Source of the DNA: Sphingomonas yabuuchiae
GTDB lineage: Bacteria; Pseudomonadota; Alphaproteobacteria; Sphingomonadales; Sphingomonadaceae
Length of the DNA stretch: 50,243 nucleotides
Reading direction: 5' to 3'
Assembly: GCF_001477495.1 (NCBI RefSeq)
Contig: NZ_LDTF01000008.1
Span: 1 to 50,243, forward strand
Below are positions 32,871-41,516 of the stretch, one piece after another. Below the pieces are notes generated by a model, which saw only the letters and a program-made list of their open reading frames with translations, did no database searches and was not told where the DNA came from. The position numbers and the translations under genes are program-made. Position 1 is the first letter of the stretch; each line of letters opens with the position of its first letter.

Positions 32871-34013
32871 ATGACCCAATTCGACCTGACCGACGAACAG
32901 CGCGAAATCCAGGAACTGGCGCGTCGTTTCACCGCCGACCGCATCACGCCGTTTGCGGCTGAGTGGGACGAGAAACACGTCTTCCCGCGCGACACGATCC
33001 GCGAGGCGGCAGAACTCGGCTTCGCCGCGATCTACGTATCCGAAGAATCCGGCGGCATCGCGCTCGGGCGGCTGGAGGCGGCGCTGATCATGGAGGCGAT
33101 GGCCTATGGTTGTCCCTCAACCTCGGCCTTCATCTCGATCCACAACATGGCATCGTGGATGATCGACCGCTTCGGCGATACGGATGTGAAAGGCCGCTAT
33201 CTGCCCGACCTCGTCACCATGGAGCGCATGGCGAGCTATTGCCTGACCGAGCCAGGTTCGGGCTCCGACGCCGCCGCGTTGAAGACGCGCGCGGTGCGCG
33301 ACGGCGACCATTATGTCGTCTCGGGATCGAAGCAGTTCATTTCGGGCGGCGGTGAGAATGAGGTGTACGTCACCATGGTCCGTACCGGCGAGGACGGGCC
33401 GAAGGGCATTTCCTGCCTGGTGATCGACAAGGACACAACCGGCGTCTCCTTCGGCGCAAACGAGCGCAAGCTGGGCTGGCATTCGCAGCCGACTCGGCAG
33501 GTGATGTTCGACAATGTCCGCGTGCCGGTCGCCAATCGGCTCGGCACCGAGGGCGAGGGCTTCCGCATCGCGATGATGGGGCTGGACGGCGGGCGGCTGA
33601 ACATCGGCGCCTGCTCGCTGGGCGGTGCGCAGCGCTGCCTCGACGAGTCCATCGCGTACGTGAAGGACCGCCGCCAGTTCGGCAAGGCGATCGCCGAGTT
33701 CCAGAATACCCAGTTCACCCTAGCCGACATGGCGACCGAGCTGGAGGCGGCGCGCGCGCTGCTCTACCTCGCCGCCGCCAAGGTGACCGACAACGCACCC
33801 GACAAGACCCGCTTCGCCGCCATGGCCAAGCGCCTCGCCACCGATACCGGATCGTCGGTGGTCGACCGCGCGCTGCAACTGCATGGCGGCTATGGCTATC
33901 TGATGGACTATCCGATCGAGCGTTTCTGGCGCGACCTGCGGGTGCATTCGATCCTGGAGGGCACGAACCAGGTGATGCGGATGATCGTCGGGCGGGATTT
34001 GCTGAAGGATTGA
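32871..34013 (+). CDS. Acyl-CoA dehydrogenase, probably isobutyryl-CoA dehydrogenase
   Basis: FAD-dependent enzyme, 380 residues, introducing the first double bond into a short branched acyl-CoA (isobutyryl-CoA to methacrylyl-CoA in the valine pathway). Family segments are present: YCLTEPGSGSDAAALKT, the FAD/substrate loop SGSKQFISGGGENEVYVTMV, YVKDRRQFGKAIAEFQNTQF, and ILEGTNQVMRMIVGRDLL with the catalytic base E363. The position between mmsA and the HIBCH gene gives the substrate; the sequence alone would also allow short/branched-chain acyl-CoA dehydrogenase. Start 32871 follows a purine-rich AGTGGAAGCAAA. A 187-bp repeat-filled gap precedes it, but no intrinsic terminator is clear. Confidence 0.92.
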   Translation: MTQFDLTDEQREIQELARRFTADRITPFAAEWDEKHVFPRDTIREAAELGFAAIYVSEESGGIALGRLEAALIMEAMAYGCPSTSAFISIHNMASWMIDRFGDTDVKGRYLPDLVTMERMASYCLTEPGSGSDAAALKTRAVRDGDHYVVSGSKQFISGGGENEVYVTMVRTGEDGPKGISCLVIDKDTTGVSFGANERKLGWHSQPTRQVMFDNVRVPVANRLGTEGEGFRIAMMGLDGGRLNIGACSLGGAQRCLDESIAYVKDRRQFGKAIAEFQNTQFTLADMATELEAARALLYLAAAKVTDNAPDKTRFAAMAKRLATDTGSSVVDRALQLHGGYGYLMDYPIERFWRDLRVHSILEGTNQVMRMIVGRDLLKD

Positions 34014-34029
34014 CCGTCACATTGGCACC

Positions 34030-34118
34030 ACCCCGGCGAAGGCCGGGGTCCAGTTGCCATTAGGCCGATGGCGCGCCACGTAGTGAGCGGCATCTGGGCC
34101 CCGGCCTCCGCCGGGGTC
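34030..34118. repeat. Inverted repeat, CCCCGGC-GGGGTCCAG type, inside the mms operon
   Basis: Arms 34030-34053 and 34094-34118, complementary over about 24 bp with two or three mismatches, each arm itself palindromic; 40-bp centre. It belongs to the same family as 23583-23692 and lies between the acyl-CoA dehydrogenase and hydrolase genes. Confidence 0.7.
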
Positions 34119-34139
34119 GAAGAAGATAGAAGGACGGGC

Positions 34140-35189
34140 ATGACCCAGGATCTGATCGTCACCCGCGAAGGCCCGGTCGGGCGGCTACGGCTCAACCGGC
34201 CCAAGGCGATCCATGCGCTGACCCGTGACATGTGCGAGGGCGTTTTGGCCGCGCTGGAGGAATGGCGCGGGGACTTGGGCGTCGAGGCGGTTATCATCGA
34301 CCATGCCGAGGGGCGCGGCTTCTGCGCGGGCGGCGACATCCGCCTGCTGGCGGAAAGCGGTGCGGGCGATGGCGAAGCGGCGCGGGGTTTCTTCCACAGC
34401 GAATACCGGATGAACCACCGGCTGTTCACCTATGCCAAGCCGATCGTCGCGGTCATGGACGGTATCACCATGGGTGGCGGCGTCGGCATCTCGGCACCCG
34501 CCCGGTTCCGGGTGGCAACCGAGAATACCCGTTTCGCCATGCCCGAGACGGGCATCGGCCTGTTCCCCGATGTGGGCGGCGGCTGGTATCTCTCGCGCCT
34601 GCCCGGGCGGATGGGCGAGTTCCTCGCACTGACAGGCCACCGGCTGGATGGAGCGGAAGCGCATGCGCTGGGCCTCGCGACCCATTATCTGTCGTCGTCC
34701 GCGCTGGACGAGGCCAAGGCCGCGATTACGTCTGCGCCACAAGAGATTGCCGCGACGCTCGACCGCCTCTCCACGCCCGCGCCCGAGGCCAAGATCATGG
34801 CGCATGCCGCCGAGATCGACCGGCTGTTCGCCGCCGACACGCTGGAAGAGATCATCGCCGCGTTGGAAGCGGACGACGGCGAATGGGCGGCGCAACAACT
34901 GGCCGTGCTGCGCACCAAATCGCCGCAGGCCTGCAAGGTCTCGCTACGCCTGCTCCACGAAGGCAGGCTGACCACCGATTTCGCCGACGAGATGCGCCGC
35001 GAATATGGCGTCGCCTCCCGCGTCGTCCAGCGCCCCGATTTCGTCGAAGGCGTCCGCGCGCTGATCGTCGACAAGGACAATGCGCCCCGCTGGAATCCGC
35101 CCACGCCCGAAGGCGTGACCGACACGATGATCGAGCATATCTTTGCACCCATGCCCGAAGGGCAGGCCTGGACCCCCGACGACCGCTGA
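34140..35189 (+). CDS. 3-hydroxyisobutyryl-CoA hydrolase (HIBCH type)
   Basis: Crotonase-fold thioesterase, 349 residues, releasing 3-hydroxyisobutyrate from its CoA ester. The longer length than a hydratase and the motif set identify it: [13 protein letters not shown] for the oxyanion hole, [20 protein letters not shown], then [20 protein letters not shown] with the active-site glutamate and aspartate, and the HIBCH-specific C-terminal extension ([20 protein letters not shown] then RWNPPT). ATG 34140 is set by AAGGA 6 nt upstream; a longer frame from 34068 runs through the repeat. It is followed by the hydratase after 10 bp. Confidence 0.94.
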   Translation: MTQDLIVTREGPVGRLRLNRPKAIHALTRDMCEGVLAALEEWRGDLGVEAVIIDHAEGRGFCAGGDIRLLAESGAGDGEAARGFFHSEYRMNHRLFTYAKPIVAVMDGITMGGGVGISAPARFRVATENTRFAMPETGIGLFPDVGGGWYLSRLPGRMGEFLALTGHRLDGAEAHALGLATHYLSSSALDEAKAAITSAPQEIAATLDRLSTPAPEAKIMAHAAEIDRLFAADTLEEIIAALEADDGEWAAQQLAVLRTKSPQACKVSLRLLHEGRLTTDFADEMRREYGVASRVVQRPDFVEGVRALIVDKDNAPRWNPPTPEGVTDTMIEHIFAPMPEGQAWTPDDR

Positions 35190-35199
35190 GAAGGACGCC

Positions 35200-35976
35200 A
35201 TGACCGACTATAACACCCTGATCGTCGAGCGCCGCGAGGCGGTGACCCTGGTGACGCTGAACCGGCCGCAGGCGCTGAACGCGCTGAATGCCGAGCTGCT
35301 GTCCGAACTGCTGGACGTGATGCGCGCCTATGATGCCGATCCCGAACAGCGCTGCGCCGTCATCACCGGGTCGCCCAAGGCCTTCGCGGCCGGGGCCGAC
35401 ATCAAGGAGATGCAGGAGATGGACTTCGCCGCCATGTATGGGCGGAACCACTTCACTGGTTGGGACGACTTCACCCGCACGCGCAAACCCATCATCGCGG
35501 CGGTGGCGGGCTATGCGCTGGGCGGCGGGTGCGAGCTGGCGATGATGTGCGACTTCATCCTCGCCGCCGACACCGCGAAGTTCGGCCAGCCCGAGATCAA
35601 GCTGGGCGTGACGCCGGGCATGGGCGGATCGCAGCGTCTGGCCCATGCGGTCGGCAAGGCCAAGGCGATGGAGATGTGCCTGACCGGCCGGATGATGGAC
35701 GCCGAGGAAGCCGAGCGTTCCGGCCTCGTCGCGCGGATCGTCCCGGCCGCCGATCTGGTCGAGGAGGCGCTGAGGACCGCGGCCACCATCGCGGGCATGG
35801 CCCCGATCGCGGCGCGGGCGAACAAGGAAATGGTCAACGCCGCCTTCGACATGGGGCTGGCGCAGGGCGTGCAGTTCGAACGCCGCCTGTTCCACGGCCT
35901 GTTCGGCTCGGCCGACCAGAAGGAAGGCATGGCCGCCTTCGTAGAGAAGCGCGCGCCCGTCTGGACGAAAGGCTGA
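35200..35976 (+). CDS. Enoyl-CoA hydratase
   Basis: 258-residue crotonase-family hydratase, here expected to hydrate methacrylyl-CoA to 3-hydroxyisobutyryl-CoA. The oxyanion-hole motif [11 protein letters not shown] is followed by both catalytic glutamates, in [13 protein letters not shown] and [16 protein letters not shown], the E144/E164 pair of classical hydratases. The start is set by AAGGA 6 nt before ATG 35200, 10 bp after the hydrolase stop. The hydratase may also act in general beta-oxidation; the substrate comes from the operon context. Confidence 0.94.
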   Translation: MTDYNTLIVERREAVTLVTLNRPQALNALNAELLSELLDVMRAYDADPEQRCAVITGSPKAFAAGADIKEMQEMDFAAMYGRNHFTGWDDFTRTRKPIIAAVAGYALGGGCELAMMCDFILAADTAKFGQPEIKLGVTPGMGGSQRLAHAVGKAKAMEMCLTGRMMDAEEAERSGLVARIVPAADLVEEALRTAATIAGMAPIAARANKEMVNAAFDMGLAQGVQFERRLFHGLFGSADQKEGMAAFVEKRAPVWTKG

Positions 35977-35987
35977 TGGGACTCACG

Positions 35988-36089
35988 CCCCTCCCGCAGG
36001 CGGGAGGGGATGGGGGAGGGTAAGGCCGCAAGCGATACGCTCGGTGAGACACCTTGCCCTCCCCAAACCCCTCCCGCCTGCGGGAGGGG
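35988..36089. repeat. GC-rich palindromic repeat without the 64-bp element
   Basis: 102 bp. Left hairpin CCCCTCCCG...CGGGAGGGG, then GATGGGGGAGGG, CTCGGTGAGAC, and right hairpin CCCCTCCCG...CGGGAGGGG ending at 36089. It is the uninterrupted reference for the copies at 32691 and 46565 and lies between the hydratase and mmsB. Confidence 0.75.
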
Positions 36090-36120
36090 CTTACAAAAAG
36101 AACATGTTAGGAGAGCAGAC

Positions 36121-36996
36121 ATGGCGCGGATCGCCTTTATCGGCCTGGGCAATATGGGTGGCGGGATGGCCGCCAACCTCGCAAAGGCGGGGCATGACGT
36201 CCGCGCCTTCGACCTGTCGGCGGAGGCGCTGGCCGCAGCGAAGGCGGCGGGGTGCCTGCCCGTCGACAGCGCCGTCGCCGCGATGGACGGGGTCGAGGCG
36301 GTCGTGACCATGCTGCCCGCCGGAAGCCATGTCGAGCGGGTCTATGCCGATGCCGTGTTCGCGGCAGCACCGCCGTCCGCGATCCTCATCGACTGCTCGA
36401 CCATCGACGTCGCCACCGCGCGCCGCGTTGCCGAGGCGGCGGGAGGAAAGGGCATGATGGCGGTCGACGCCCCCGTGTCGGGCGGGATCGCGGCGGCCAA
36501 GGCGGGGACGCTGACCTTCATGGTCGGTGGTTCGGAACAGGCCTTTGCCCGCGCCGAGCCGTTCCTGTCCGCCATGGGCCAGGCGGTGATCCATGCGGGC
36601 GGCAACGGCGCAGGCCAGGCGGCCAAGATCTGCAACAACATGCTGCTCGGCGCGACGATGATCGCGACTTGCGAGGCGTTCGTACTGGCCGAGAAGCTGG
36701 GGCTGGAGGCGCAGACCTTCTACGACATCGCATCGGTCTCGTCGGGGCAGAGCTGGTCGATGACCAAATATTGTCCCGTCCCCGGCGTCGGACCGGAGAC
36801 GCCCGCCGATCACGACTATCAGGGCGGGTTCGCGGCGGCGCTGATGCTGAAGGACCTGAAATTGGCGATGCAGGCGGCCCAGGATGCGGGCGCGACCACG
36901 CCGATGGGTGAGCGGGCGGCGGAGCTTTACGCGGCCTTTGTCGGCGAAGGGCAGCCGCCGGTGGACTTTTCGGGGATCATCCGAACCCTGCGCTGA
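36121..36996 (+). CDS. mmsB: 3-hydroxyisobutyrate dehydrogenase
   Basis: 291 residues. It oxidises 3-hydroxyisobutyrate to methylmalonate semialdehyde with NAD, feeding mmsA. The Rossmann motif is at the N-terminus (FIGLGNMGGGMAANL), then the substrate-binding DAPVSGGIAAAKAGTLTFMV and the catalytic lysine K169 in GNGAGQAAKICNNM. ATG 36121 is set by AGGAGAG; a longer frame from 36010 reads through the repeat. Fifth and last gene of the valine unit; a hairpin at 37012-37035 may end the transcript before alr. Confidence 0.95.
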   Translation: MARIAFIGLGNMGGGMAANLAKAGHDVRAFDLSAEALAAAKAAGCLPVDSAVAAMDGVEAVVTMLPAGSHVERVYADAVFAAAPPSAILIDCSTIDVATARRVAEAAGGKGMMAVDAPVSGGIAAAKAGTLTFMVGGSEQAFARAEPFLSAMGQAVIHAGGNGAGQAAKICNNMLLGATMIATCEAFVLAEKLGLEAQTFYDIASVSSGQSWSMTKYCPVPGVGPETPADHDYQGGFAAALMLKDLKLAMQAAQDAGATTPMGERAAELYAAFVGEGQPPVDFSGIIRTLR

Positions 36997-37011
36997 ACAG
37001 GGTAGGGGCAA

Positions 37012-37035
37012 GGAAAAGGCCGTCGCGCCTTTTCC
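37012..37035 (+). terminator. Possible terminator between mmsB and alr
   Basis: Perfect 9-bp stem GGAAAAGGC/GCCTTTTCC with a 6-nt loop, 15 bp past the mmsB stop. There is no T run after it, so termination is uncertain. Confidence 0.4.
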
Positions 37036-37068
37036 CCCTGACCAATGCGGCCTAAAGCCCGGAGGGTG

Positions 37069-38097
37069 ATGGAAATACCCGCTCCCCTCCGCCTGCGTGT
37101 CGACCGCGATGCGCTCGTTTCCAACTGGCAGGCGCTCGACCGGTTGAGCGGGGCGGCGGCGTGCGGCGCGGCGGTCAAGGCGAACGGTTATGGCCTCGGC
37201 GCGGGGCTGGTCGTGGAAACGCTGGCCAATGCCGGGTGTCGCGATTTCTTCGTCGCCAACTGGGCCGAGGCGCAGGGCTTGGCGCCGCTGGGCGTCACGC
37301 TGTCGGTCCTGCACGGATTGCGCGTAGAAGACTTGCCCGCCGCCAGGGCCGGGTTCGCCCGCCCGGTGCTGAGCACGCCGGACCAGATCGCCCGTTGGCG
37401 CGACAGCGGCGGTGGCGTGTGCGACGTGATGGTCGATACCGGCATGAACCGGCTGGGCGTGTCGGTTCAGGCGGTGCGGGACGGCCTGCTCGATGGCCTG
37501 ACGATCGAGACGCTGATCAGCCACCTCGCCTGCGCCGACGAGGATGTCGCGATGAACGGGCAGCAGCGCGAGGCCTTTGCCAGCCTGAGGGGGCGGACCG
37601 GCGCACGACGCATGAGCCTCGCCAATTCGGCGGGAATCGGGCTGGGCGCGGATTATCATTTCGACCTGACGCGGCCGGGCCTCGCCCTGTACGGCGGCCT
37701 GCCGCGCCCCGACATGGCGGGGCACCTCCGCCAGGTCGCGTGGCCCGAAGCGCAAATCCTCCAGCGCCGCCTTGTGCCTGCGGGCGAGACGGTCGGCTAC
37801 AACGCCACCTGGACCGCGCCCGCCGATACCGAGGTCGCGATCCTGAACCTGGGTTATGCCGACGGCTATCGCCGCGCCCTGTCCGGGCTGGGGGCGGCGG
37901 TGGTCGATGGTGAGAGACTGCCCGTGCTGGGTCGGGTCTCGATGGACCTGCTGGCGGTCGACGTGACCGCGCGTCCCGACCTGGGCGAAGGCGATTGGCT
38001 GGCCATGGACTATGATCTGGCCGCGGCCTCCGCCGCATCGGGCGTGTCGCAATATGAGCTGCTGACCGGCCTCGCCCAGCGTTTCGCGCGGGCATAA
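37069..38097 (+). CDS. alr: Alanine racemase
   Basis: PLP enzyme interconverting L- and D-alanine for peptidoglycan, 342 residues. K37 in AAVKANGYGLG is the PLP lysine, Y244 in VGYNATW is the second catalytic base, and RVSMDLLAVDVT is the family C-terminal motif. ATG 37069 is preferred: GGAGGG sits directly upstream, though at a short spacing, and GTG 37066 or ATG 37045 remain possible. The last codons overlap the T-run side of the terminator of the convergent receptor gene. Not an obvious member of the mms pathway, only co-directional. Confidence 0.93.
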   Translation: MEIPAPLRLRVDRDALVSNWQALDRLSGAAACGAAVKANGYGLGAGLVVETLANAGCRDFFVANWAEAQGLAPLGVTLSVLHGLRVEDLPAARAGFARPVLSTPDQIARWRDSGGGVCDVMVDTGMNRLGVSVQAVRDGLLDGLTIETLISHLACADEDVAMNGQQREAFASLRGRTGARRMSLANSAGIGLGADYHFDLTRPGLALYGGLPRPDMAGHLRQVAWPEAQILQRRLVPAGETVGYNATWTAPADTEVAILNLGYADGYRRALSGLGAAVVDGERLPVLGRVSMDLLAVDVTARPDLGEGDWLAMDYDLAAASAASGVSQYELLTGLAQRFARA

Positions 38098-38125
38098 AAA
38101 AGGGGCCTTCCCGAAGGAAGGCCCC
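38096..38125 (-). terminator. Intrinsic terminator of the second TonB receptor gene
   Basis: Perfect 10-bp stem GGGGCCTTCC/GGAAGGCCCC (38102-38111, 38116-38125) with a 4-nt loop. On the minus strand it is followed by six T residues that overlap the alr stop codon. Confidence 0.9.
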
Positions 38126-38147
38126 GATCAACTTCGATCCGCTGGGA

Positions 38148-41100
38148 TCAGAAGTTGGCCTTGAACCCGGCATAGAAGAACCGGCCGATATTGTCGTACG
38201 GATCGCCCGCCGCCGTACCGATCAGATCGTAGGGCGGCTTCACGTCGGTCAGGTTGTCCACGCCGACATAAAAGCGGAAGCGCTCGGTGGCGTTGAAGCC
38301 GACCTGGACCGAGTGGTAGAACGCTTCGGGATAGTAGACGACTGGGAAGGCGTCCGGGTTACGCGCCGGACGGCCGTCATAGCTGTTCTGCGTCTCATAC
38401 TCGGCTGCGACCGTCGACTTGCCTTCGTACCGCAGGCGGTACTGAAGGTCGAAGGTTTCGAAGTTCAAGTTGCCGACGAACTGGCCGCGCCAGTTGGAAA
38501 AGCCCAGTTCGCTCTTGTAACGATCGCGGAAGGTCGGATCGCCCACATCGGTATAGCCGTTGTTCTGCGCGACATAGCTGGCCAGGACGCGAAGGCTCAG
38601 GGTGCCGGTGTCGCTGATCTTCGTACGGTACGACAGGTCGAAGTCGATGCCCGAGGTTTCCAGCTTGGCGAAGTTGAAGCCCTGCGAGAAGAACGACGGA
38701 CCCGTCGGGGTCAGCGGAACGGTGGTGCCGCCATGGATCACGCTCGACTGACCGGCGAACGTGCCGTTCGGATTGCGGATGACGGCGGCGCAATACTGGT
38801 TGTTGATGCCGCTGGGATTGTCATAGCACTGGTTGATCAGCGTCTGCGCCGCCAGCGAGACGATCGCGTCCTTGATCGTGATGTTGTAGTAATCGACCGT
38901 GAAAGACAGGCCACGGATCGCCTGCGGCTGGAACACCGCACCGATGGTGAAGCTATTGCTCTTTTCGGCGTTCAGGTTCGGGTTGCCGCGATTGACGCCC
39001 GCGATGCTGGCCGCCGTGCCGTTGGTGAACGGTTCGGTCGTGCCGTTGAACGTCTGCGTCGTCGGCACACCCGCTGCCGCGCAGTTCCGGGCGCGGTTCG
39101 GGTTGTTGTTGATATTGTTCTGGCTGCACGGATCCGAGGGTTGGGCAAAGGTCTGGTTGTTGGCGGTGAACAATTCACCCAGCGACGGCGCACGGACCGA
39201 GCGGGCATAGCCGCCACGGATCGTGATGTCGCGGATCGGTGACCAGATCGCATTCAGATTGTACGTCCAGGGCGTTCCGGCATTGCCGACATTGTAGTGC
39301 GACACGCGGGCAGCGCCGGTCAGCGTCAGCTCGTGGAAGAACGGACGATCGGCCAGCAACGGCACGCTGAGTTCGCCGAACGCTTCCTTGATGTCATAGG
39401 CGGGCGGCGCGAACGTCGGGATGGCGTTCAGGAACGTCGCCCCGCTGGCGGTCAGATCGTCATACTTCGAGTATGCCGTCTCGCGACGATATTCACCGCC
39501 CAGCGAGAAGGTGACGTCGCCGCCCGGCAGGCGGAACAGCTTGCCGTTGACGAAGCCCAGCAGGTCGAACTGCTCGGCCTTCTGCTTGCGCGTCGAAGTG
39601 ACCGAGAAATAGTTCAGCGCGGCTTGGCTGACTTGGCCCTGACCGAACAGGTTGACGGGCACGCAGGCCGCGTCGTCATTCGCGGTCGAGGCATCGGCAT
39701 TGATACCGCACACGATCTGACCGGCAGCGTTGCGCACGGCGTTGATCGAGTTGTTGTACTTCTGCGTGACGTAGTTGCCTGCGGTCCGGTAGAAGGTGTC
39801 GAGGCGGCCATAATTGGCCGACACTTCATAATGCCACCCCTGCGCGAAATCACCCTCGACGCCGCCGACGATGCGGAAGGTCTCACGCGTGTGATCTTCG
39901 CCGCGACCGCCGAAGTCGACGTTGAAGCGCTGCGCGGTGAAGGTCGTTGCTCCCGGCGCCAGCGCCTGCTGCAGCGTCGAACGGGCCTGATCCGTCAGAT
40001 ACGGATTGTTGATGCTGAAGGTGTTGGTGGCAAAAGTCGGCTGACCTTCCTGCAGCGACTTGATGCGCACATATTTGACTTCGACGAACGGCTTGAAGGC
40101 GTCGGAGATGTCGAAGTGTGCCAGCAGGTTGCCCGAAGCGCGTTCCATGCGAGGCTGCAACATGCCCAGCAGCCGCAGCGTCGACCCACGGCCGCCGACG
40201 CAATTTGTCGACGCAGGACGAAGGTCCGTAATGCAATTGTTCGCCGTAAGCGTGCCGTCCGGGTTGAACGCAAAATTCCGACCATATTGCGCCAGTGCGT
40301 TGGAGCTACCCACATTGGCGATGCCGGTGCAGGTAAAGGCGCGACGGGCGGCGAAGGCTGCGGCGGACTCGCCTGTGGCGGCAACCGTCGGACAGCTCGA
40401 GGCGAACATGCCGCCTTCCGAGATCGTACCGTTGCGGATGTTGCTCAGAAGGTTGGTGTCGGGAATGCCGTCACCGGTCGACGGCTCGCCGCCGGTCCGG
40501 ATCACGCCGCCATTCGGGTTGAGCTGGGGGCCGGTATTCTGCACCGCGTTGAACTGGCGACGGCCGGAGAATGCGCCGGTGATGTCGTCACGATCGGTGA
40601 AATAGACGACGTCCGAGAAGGAATATTCGGCCGAAGCGGCGATGTTGCCACGACCCTCGGCAAAATTCTTACCGGCGGTCAGTGCGCCGAAATAGGAGCC
40701 GCGCGTTCCGTGGCTGGAAATCCCGCTCTGGCCCGTGGCGCGAATGCCCTCGAAGTCGCGCTTCAGGACGAAGTTGACGACGCCCGCCATGGCGTCCGAG
40801 CCGTACACGGCCGAGCTGCCGCCGGTCACAACGTCGACGCGCTCGAGCAGGTCGGTCGGAATGGTGTTCGTGTCGATCACGAAGCTGCCCGGCTGTGCGG
40901 TCACGTGACGGCGACCGTTGACAACCACCAGGGTGCGCTGCGTGCCCAGACCACGAAGATCGAGCAGGTTCAGGCCGGAAGTGCCGATGAAGCGGGTCGA
41001 GTTCGCCTGGCTGTAGGTCGTGCGCAGCGCCGGCAGCTGGTTGAGCGAATCACCCAGGTTCAGGTTGCCGGTCGAGGTCAGCAGTTCGGCGGTGACCGAT

Positions 41101-41330
41101 GTGACGGGGGTCGGCGAGTCCAGGTTCGGACGAGCCAGACGCGATCCGGTGACGATGACGTCGCCCGCAGCCTGTTCGCTACGTTCGGCGACGTTGGGAT
41201 CGGTGGCGGCATCCTCTTGCGGTTGCGTCGCGGTGGAGCCCGAGGTGGCGGTCTGCGCGAACGCGGCGACCGGCATCAGGACCAGGGTGCTGGCCAGCGC
41301 AGAGGCTCCCAGCAGGGTACGCATATTCAT
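38148..41330 (-). CDS. TonB-dependent receptor, large
   Basis: 1060 residues. Signal peptide MNMRTLLGASALASTLVLMP...FAQ, a Gln/Thr-rich linker, then a plug domain (about residues 50-190: GDVIVTGSRLARPNLDSPTP, NLLDLRGLGTQRTLVVVNGR, LERVDVVTGGSSAVYGSDAM). The long barrel has inserted loops with several cysteine pairs, and the last residues GRFFYAGFKANF end in phenylalanine as usual for BamA substrates. The combination DLRGLG...RTLVVVNGRR is shared by the receptors that sphingomonads and xanthomonads use for carbohydrates, peptides or unknown nutrients. The ligand is not shown, and neighbours (alr, phaA) do not define it. Its leader has two perfect hairpins (41386-41414, 41442-41477). Confidence 0.93.
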   Translation of the reverse strand: MNMRTLLGASALASTLVLMPVAAFAQTATSGSTATQPQEDAATDPNVAERSEQAAGDVIVTGSRLARPNLDSPTPVTSVTAELLTSTGNLNLGDSLNQLPALRTTYSQANSTRFIGTSGLNLLDLRGLGTQRTLVVVNGRRHVTAQPGSFVIDTNTIPTDLLERVDVVTGGSSAVYGSDAMAGVVNFVLKRDFEGIRATGQSGISSHGTRGSYFGALTAGKNFAEGRGNIAASAEYSFSDVVYFTDRDDITGAFSGRRQFNAVQNTGPQLNPNGGVIRTGGEPSTGDGIPDTNLLSNIRNGTISEGGMFASSCPTVAATGESAAAFAARRAFTCTGIANVGSSNALAQYGRNFAFNPDGTLTANNCITDLRPASTNCVGGRGSTLRLLGMLQPRMERASGNLLAHFDISDAFKPFVEVKYVRIKSLQEGQPTFATNTFSINNPYLTDQARSTLQQALAPGATTFTAQRFNVDFGGRGEDHTRETFRIVGGVEGDFAQGWHYEVSANYGRLDTFYRTAGNYVTQKYNNSINAVRNAAGQIVCGINADASTANDDAACVPVNLFGQGQVSQAALNYFSVTSTRKQKAEQFDLLGFVNGKLFRLPGGDVTFSLGGEYRRETAYSKYDDLTASGATFLNAIPTFAPPAYDIKEAFGELSVPLLADRPFFHELTLTGAARVSHYNVGNAGTPWTYNLNAIWSPIRDITIRGGYARSVRAPSLGELFTANNQTFAQPSDPCSQNNINNNPNRARNCAAAGVPTTQTFNGTTEPFTNGTAASIAGVNRGNPNLNAEKSNSFTIGAVFQPQAIRGLSFTVDYYNITIKDAIVSLAAQTLINQCYDNPSGINNQYCAAVIRNPNGTFAGQSSVIHGGTTVPLTPTGPSFFSQGFNFAKLETSGIDFDLSYRTKISDTGTLSLRVLASYVAQNNGYTDVGDPTFRDRYKSELGFSNWRGQFVGNLNFETFDLQYRLRYEGKSTVAAEYETQNSYDGRPARNPDAFPVVYYPEAFYHSVQVGFNATERFRFYVGVDNLTDVKPPYDLIGTAAGDPYDNIGRFFYAGFKANF

Positions 41331-41385
41331 TCTTTACCCCCAATATGACGGATCGTTCATGTCCGTTCATCACAGGGAAAGAAAT

Positions 41386-41414
41386 TTCCGACGGGAAAAC
41401 AAGCGCCGTCGGAA
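41386..41414. promoter_or_regulatory. Perfect hairpin in the leader of the second receptor gene
   Basis: TTCCGACGG (41386-41394) pairs with CCGTCGGAA (41406-41414), 11-nt loop, 56 bp before the start codon. No T run, so a leader structure or operator rather than a terminator. Confidence 0.5.
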
Positions 41415-41441
41415 CGCTTTCTGAAAATTACGTCACCATAG

Positions 41442-41477
41442 TTGCAGGGATGTGACAGCTTCGACACATCCCTGCAA
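41442..41477. promoter_or_regulatory. 13-bp perfect inverted repeat between phaA and the receptor gene
   Basis: TTGCAGGGATGTG (41442-41454) pairs with CACATCCCTGCAA (41465-41477), 10-nt loop. Both neighbours are on the minus strand, so it could end the phaA transcript without a T run, or be an operator upstream of the receptor. Confidence 0.55.
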
Positions 41478-41516
41478 TGTAACCATTAATCGCGAAATTT
41501 TCGCAAAGTGGCGTGT

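Noticed and set aside
37012..37035. mmsB-alr hairpin as a strong intrinsic terminator
   Set aside because: Stem is perfect but no T run follows; kept only as a low-confidence feature.
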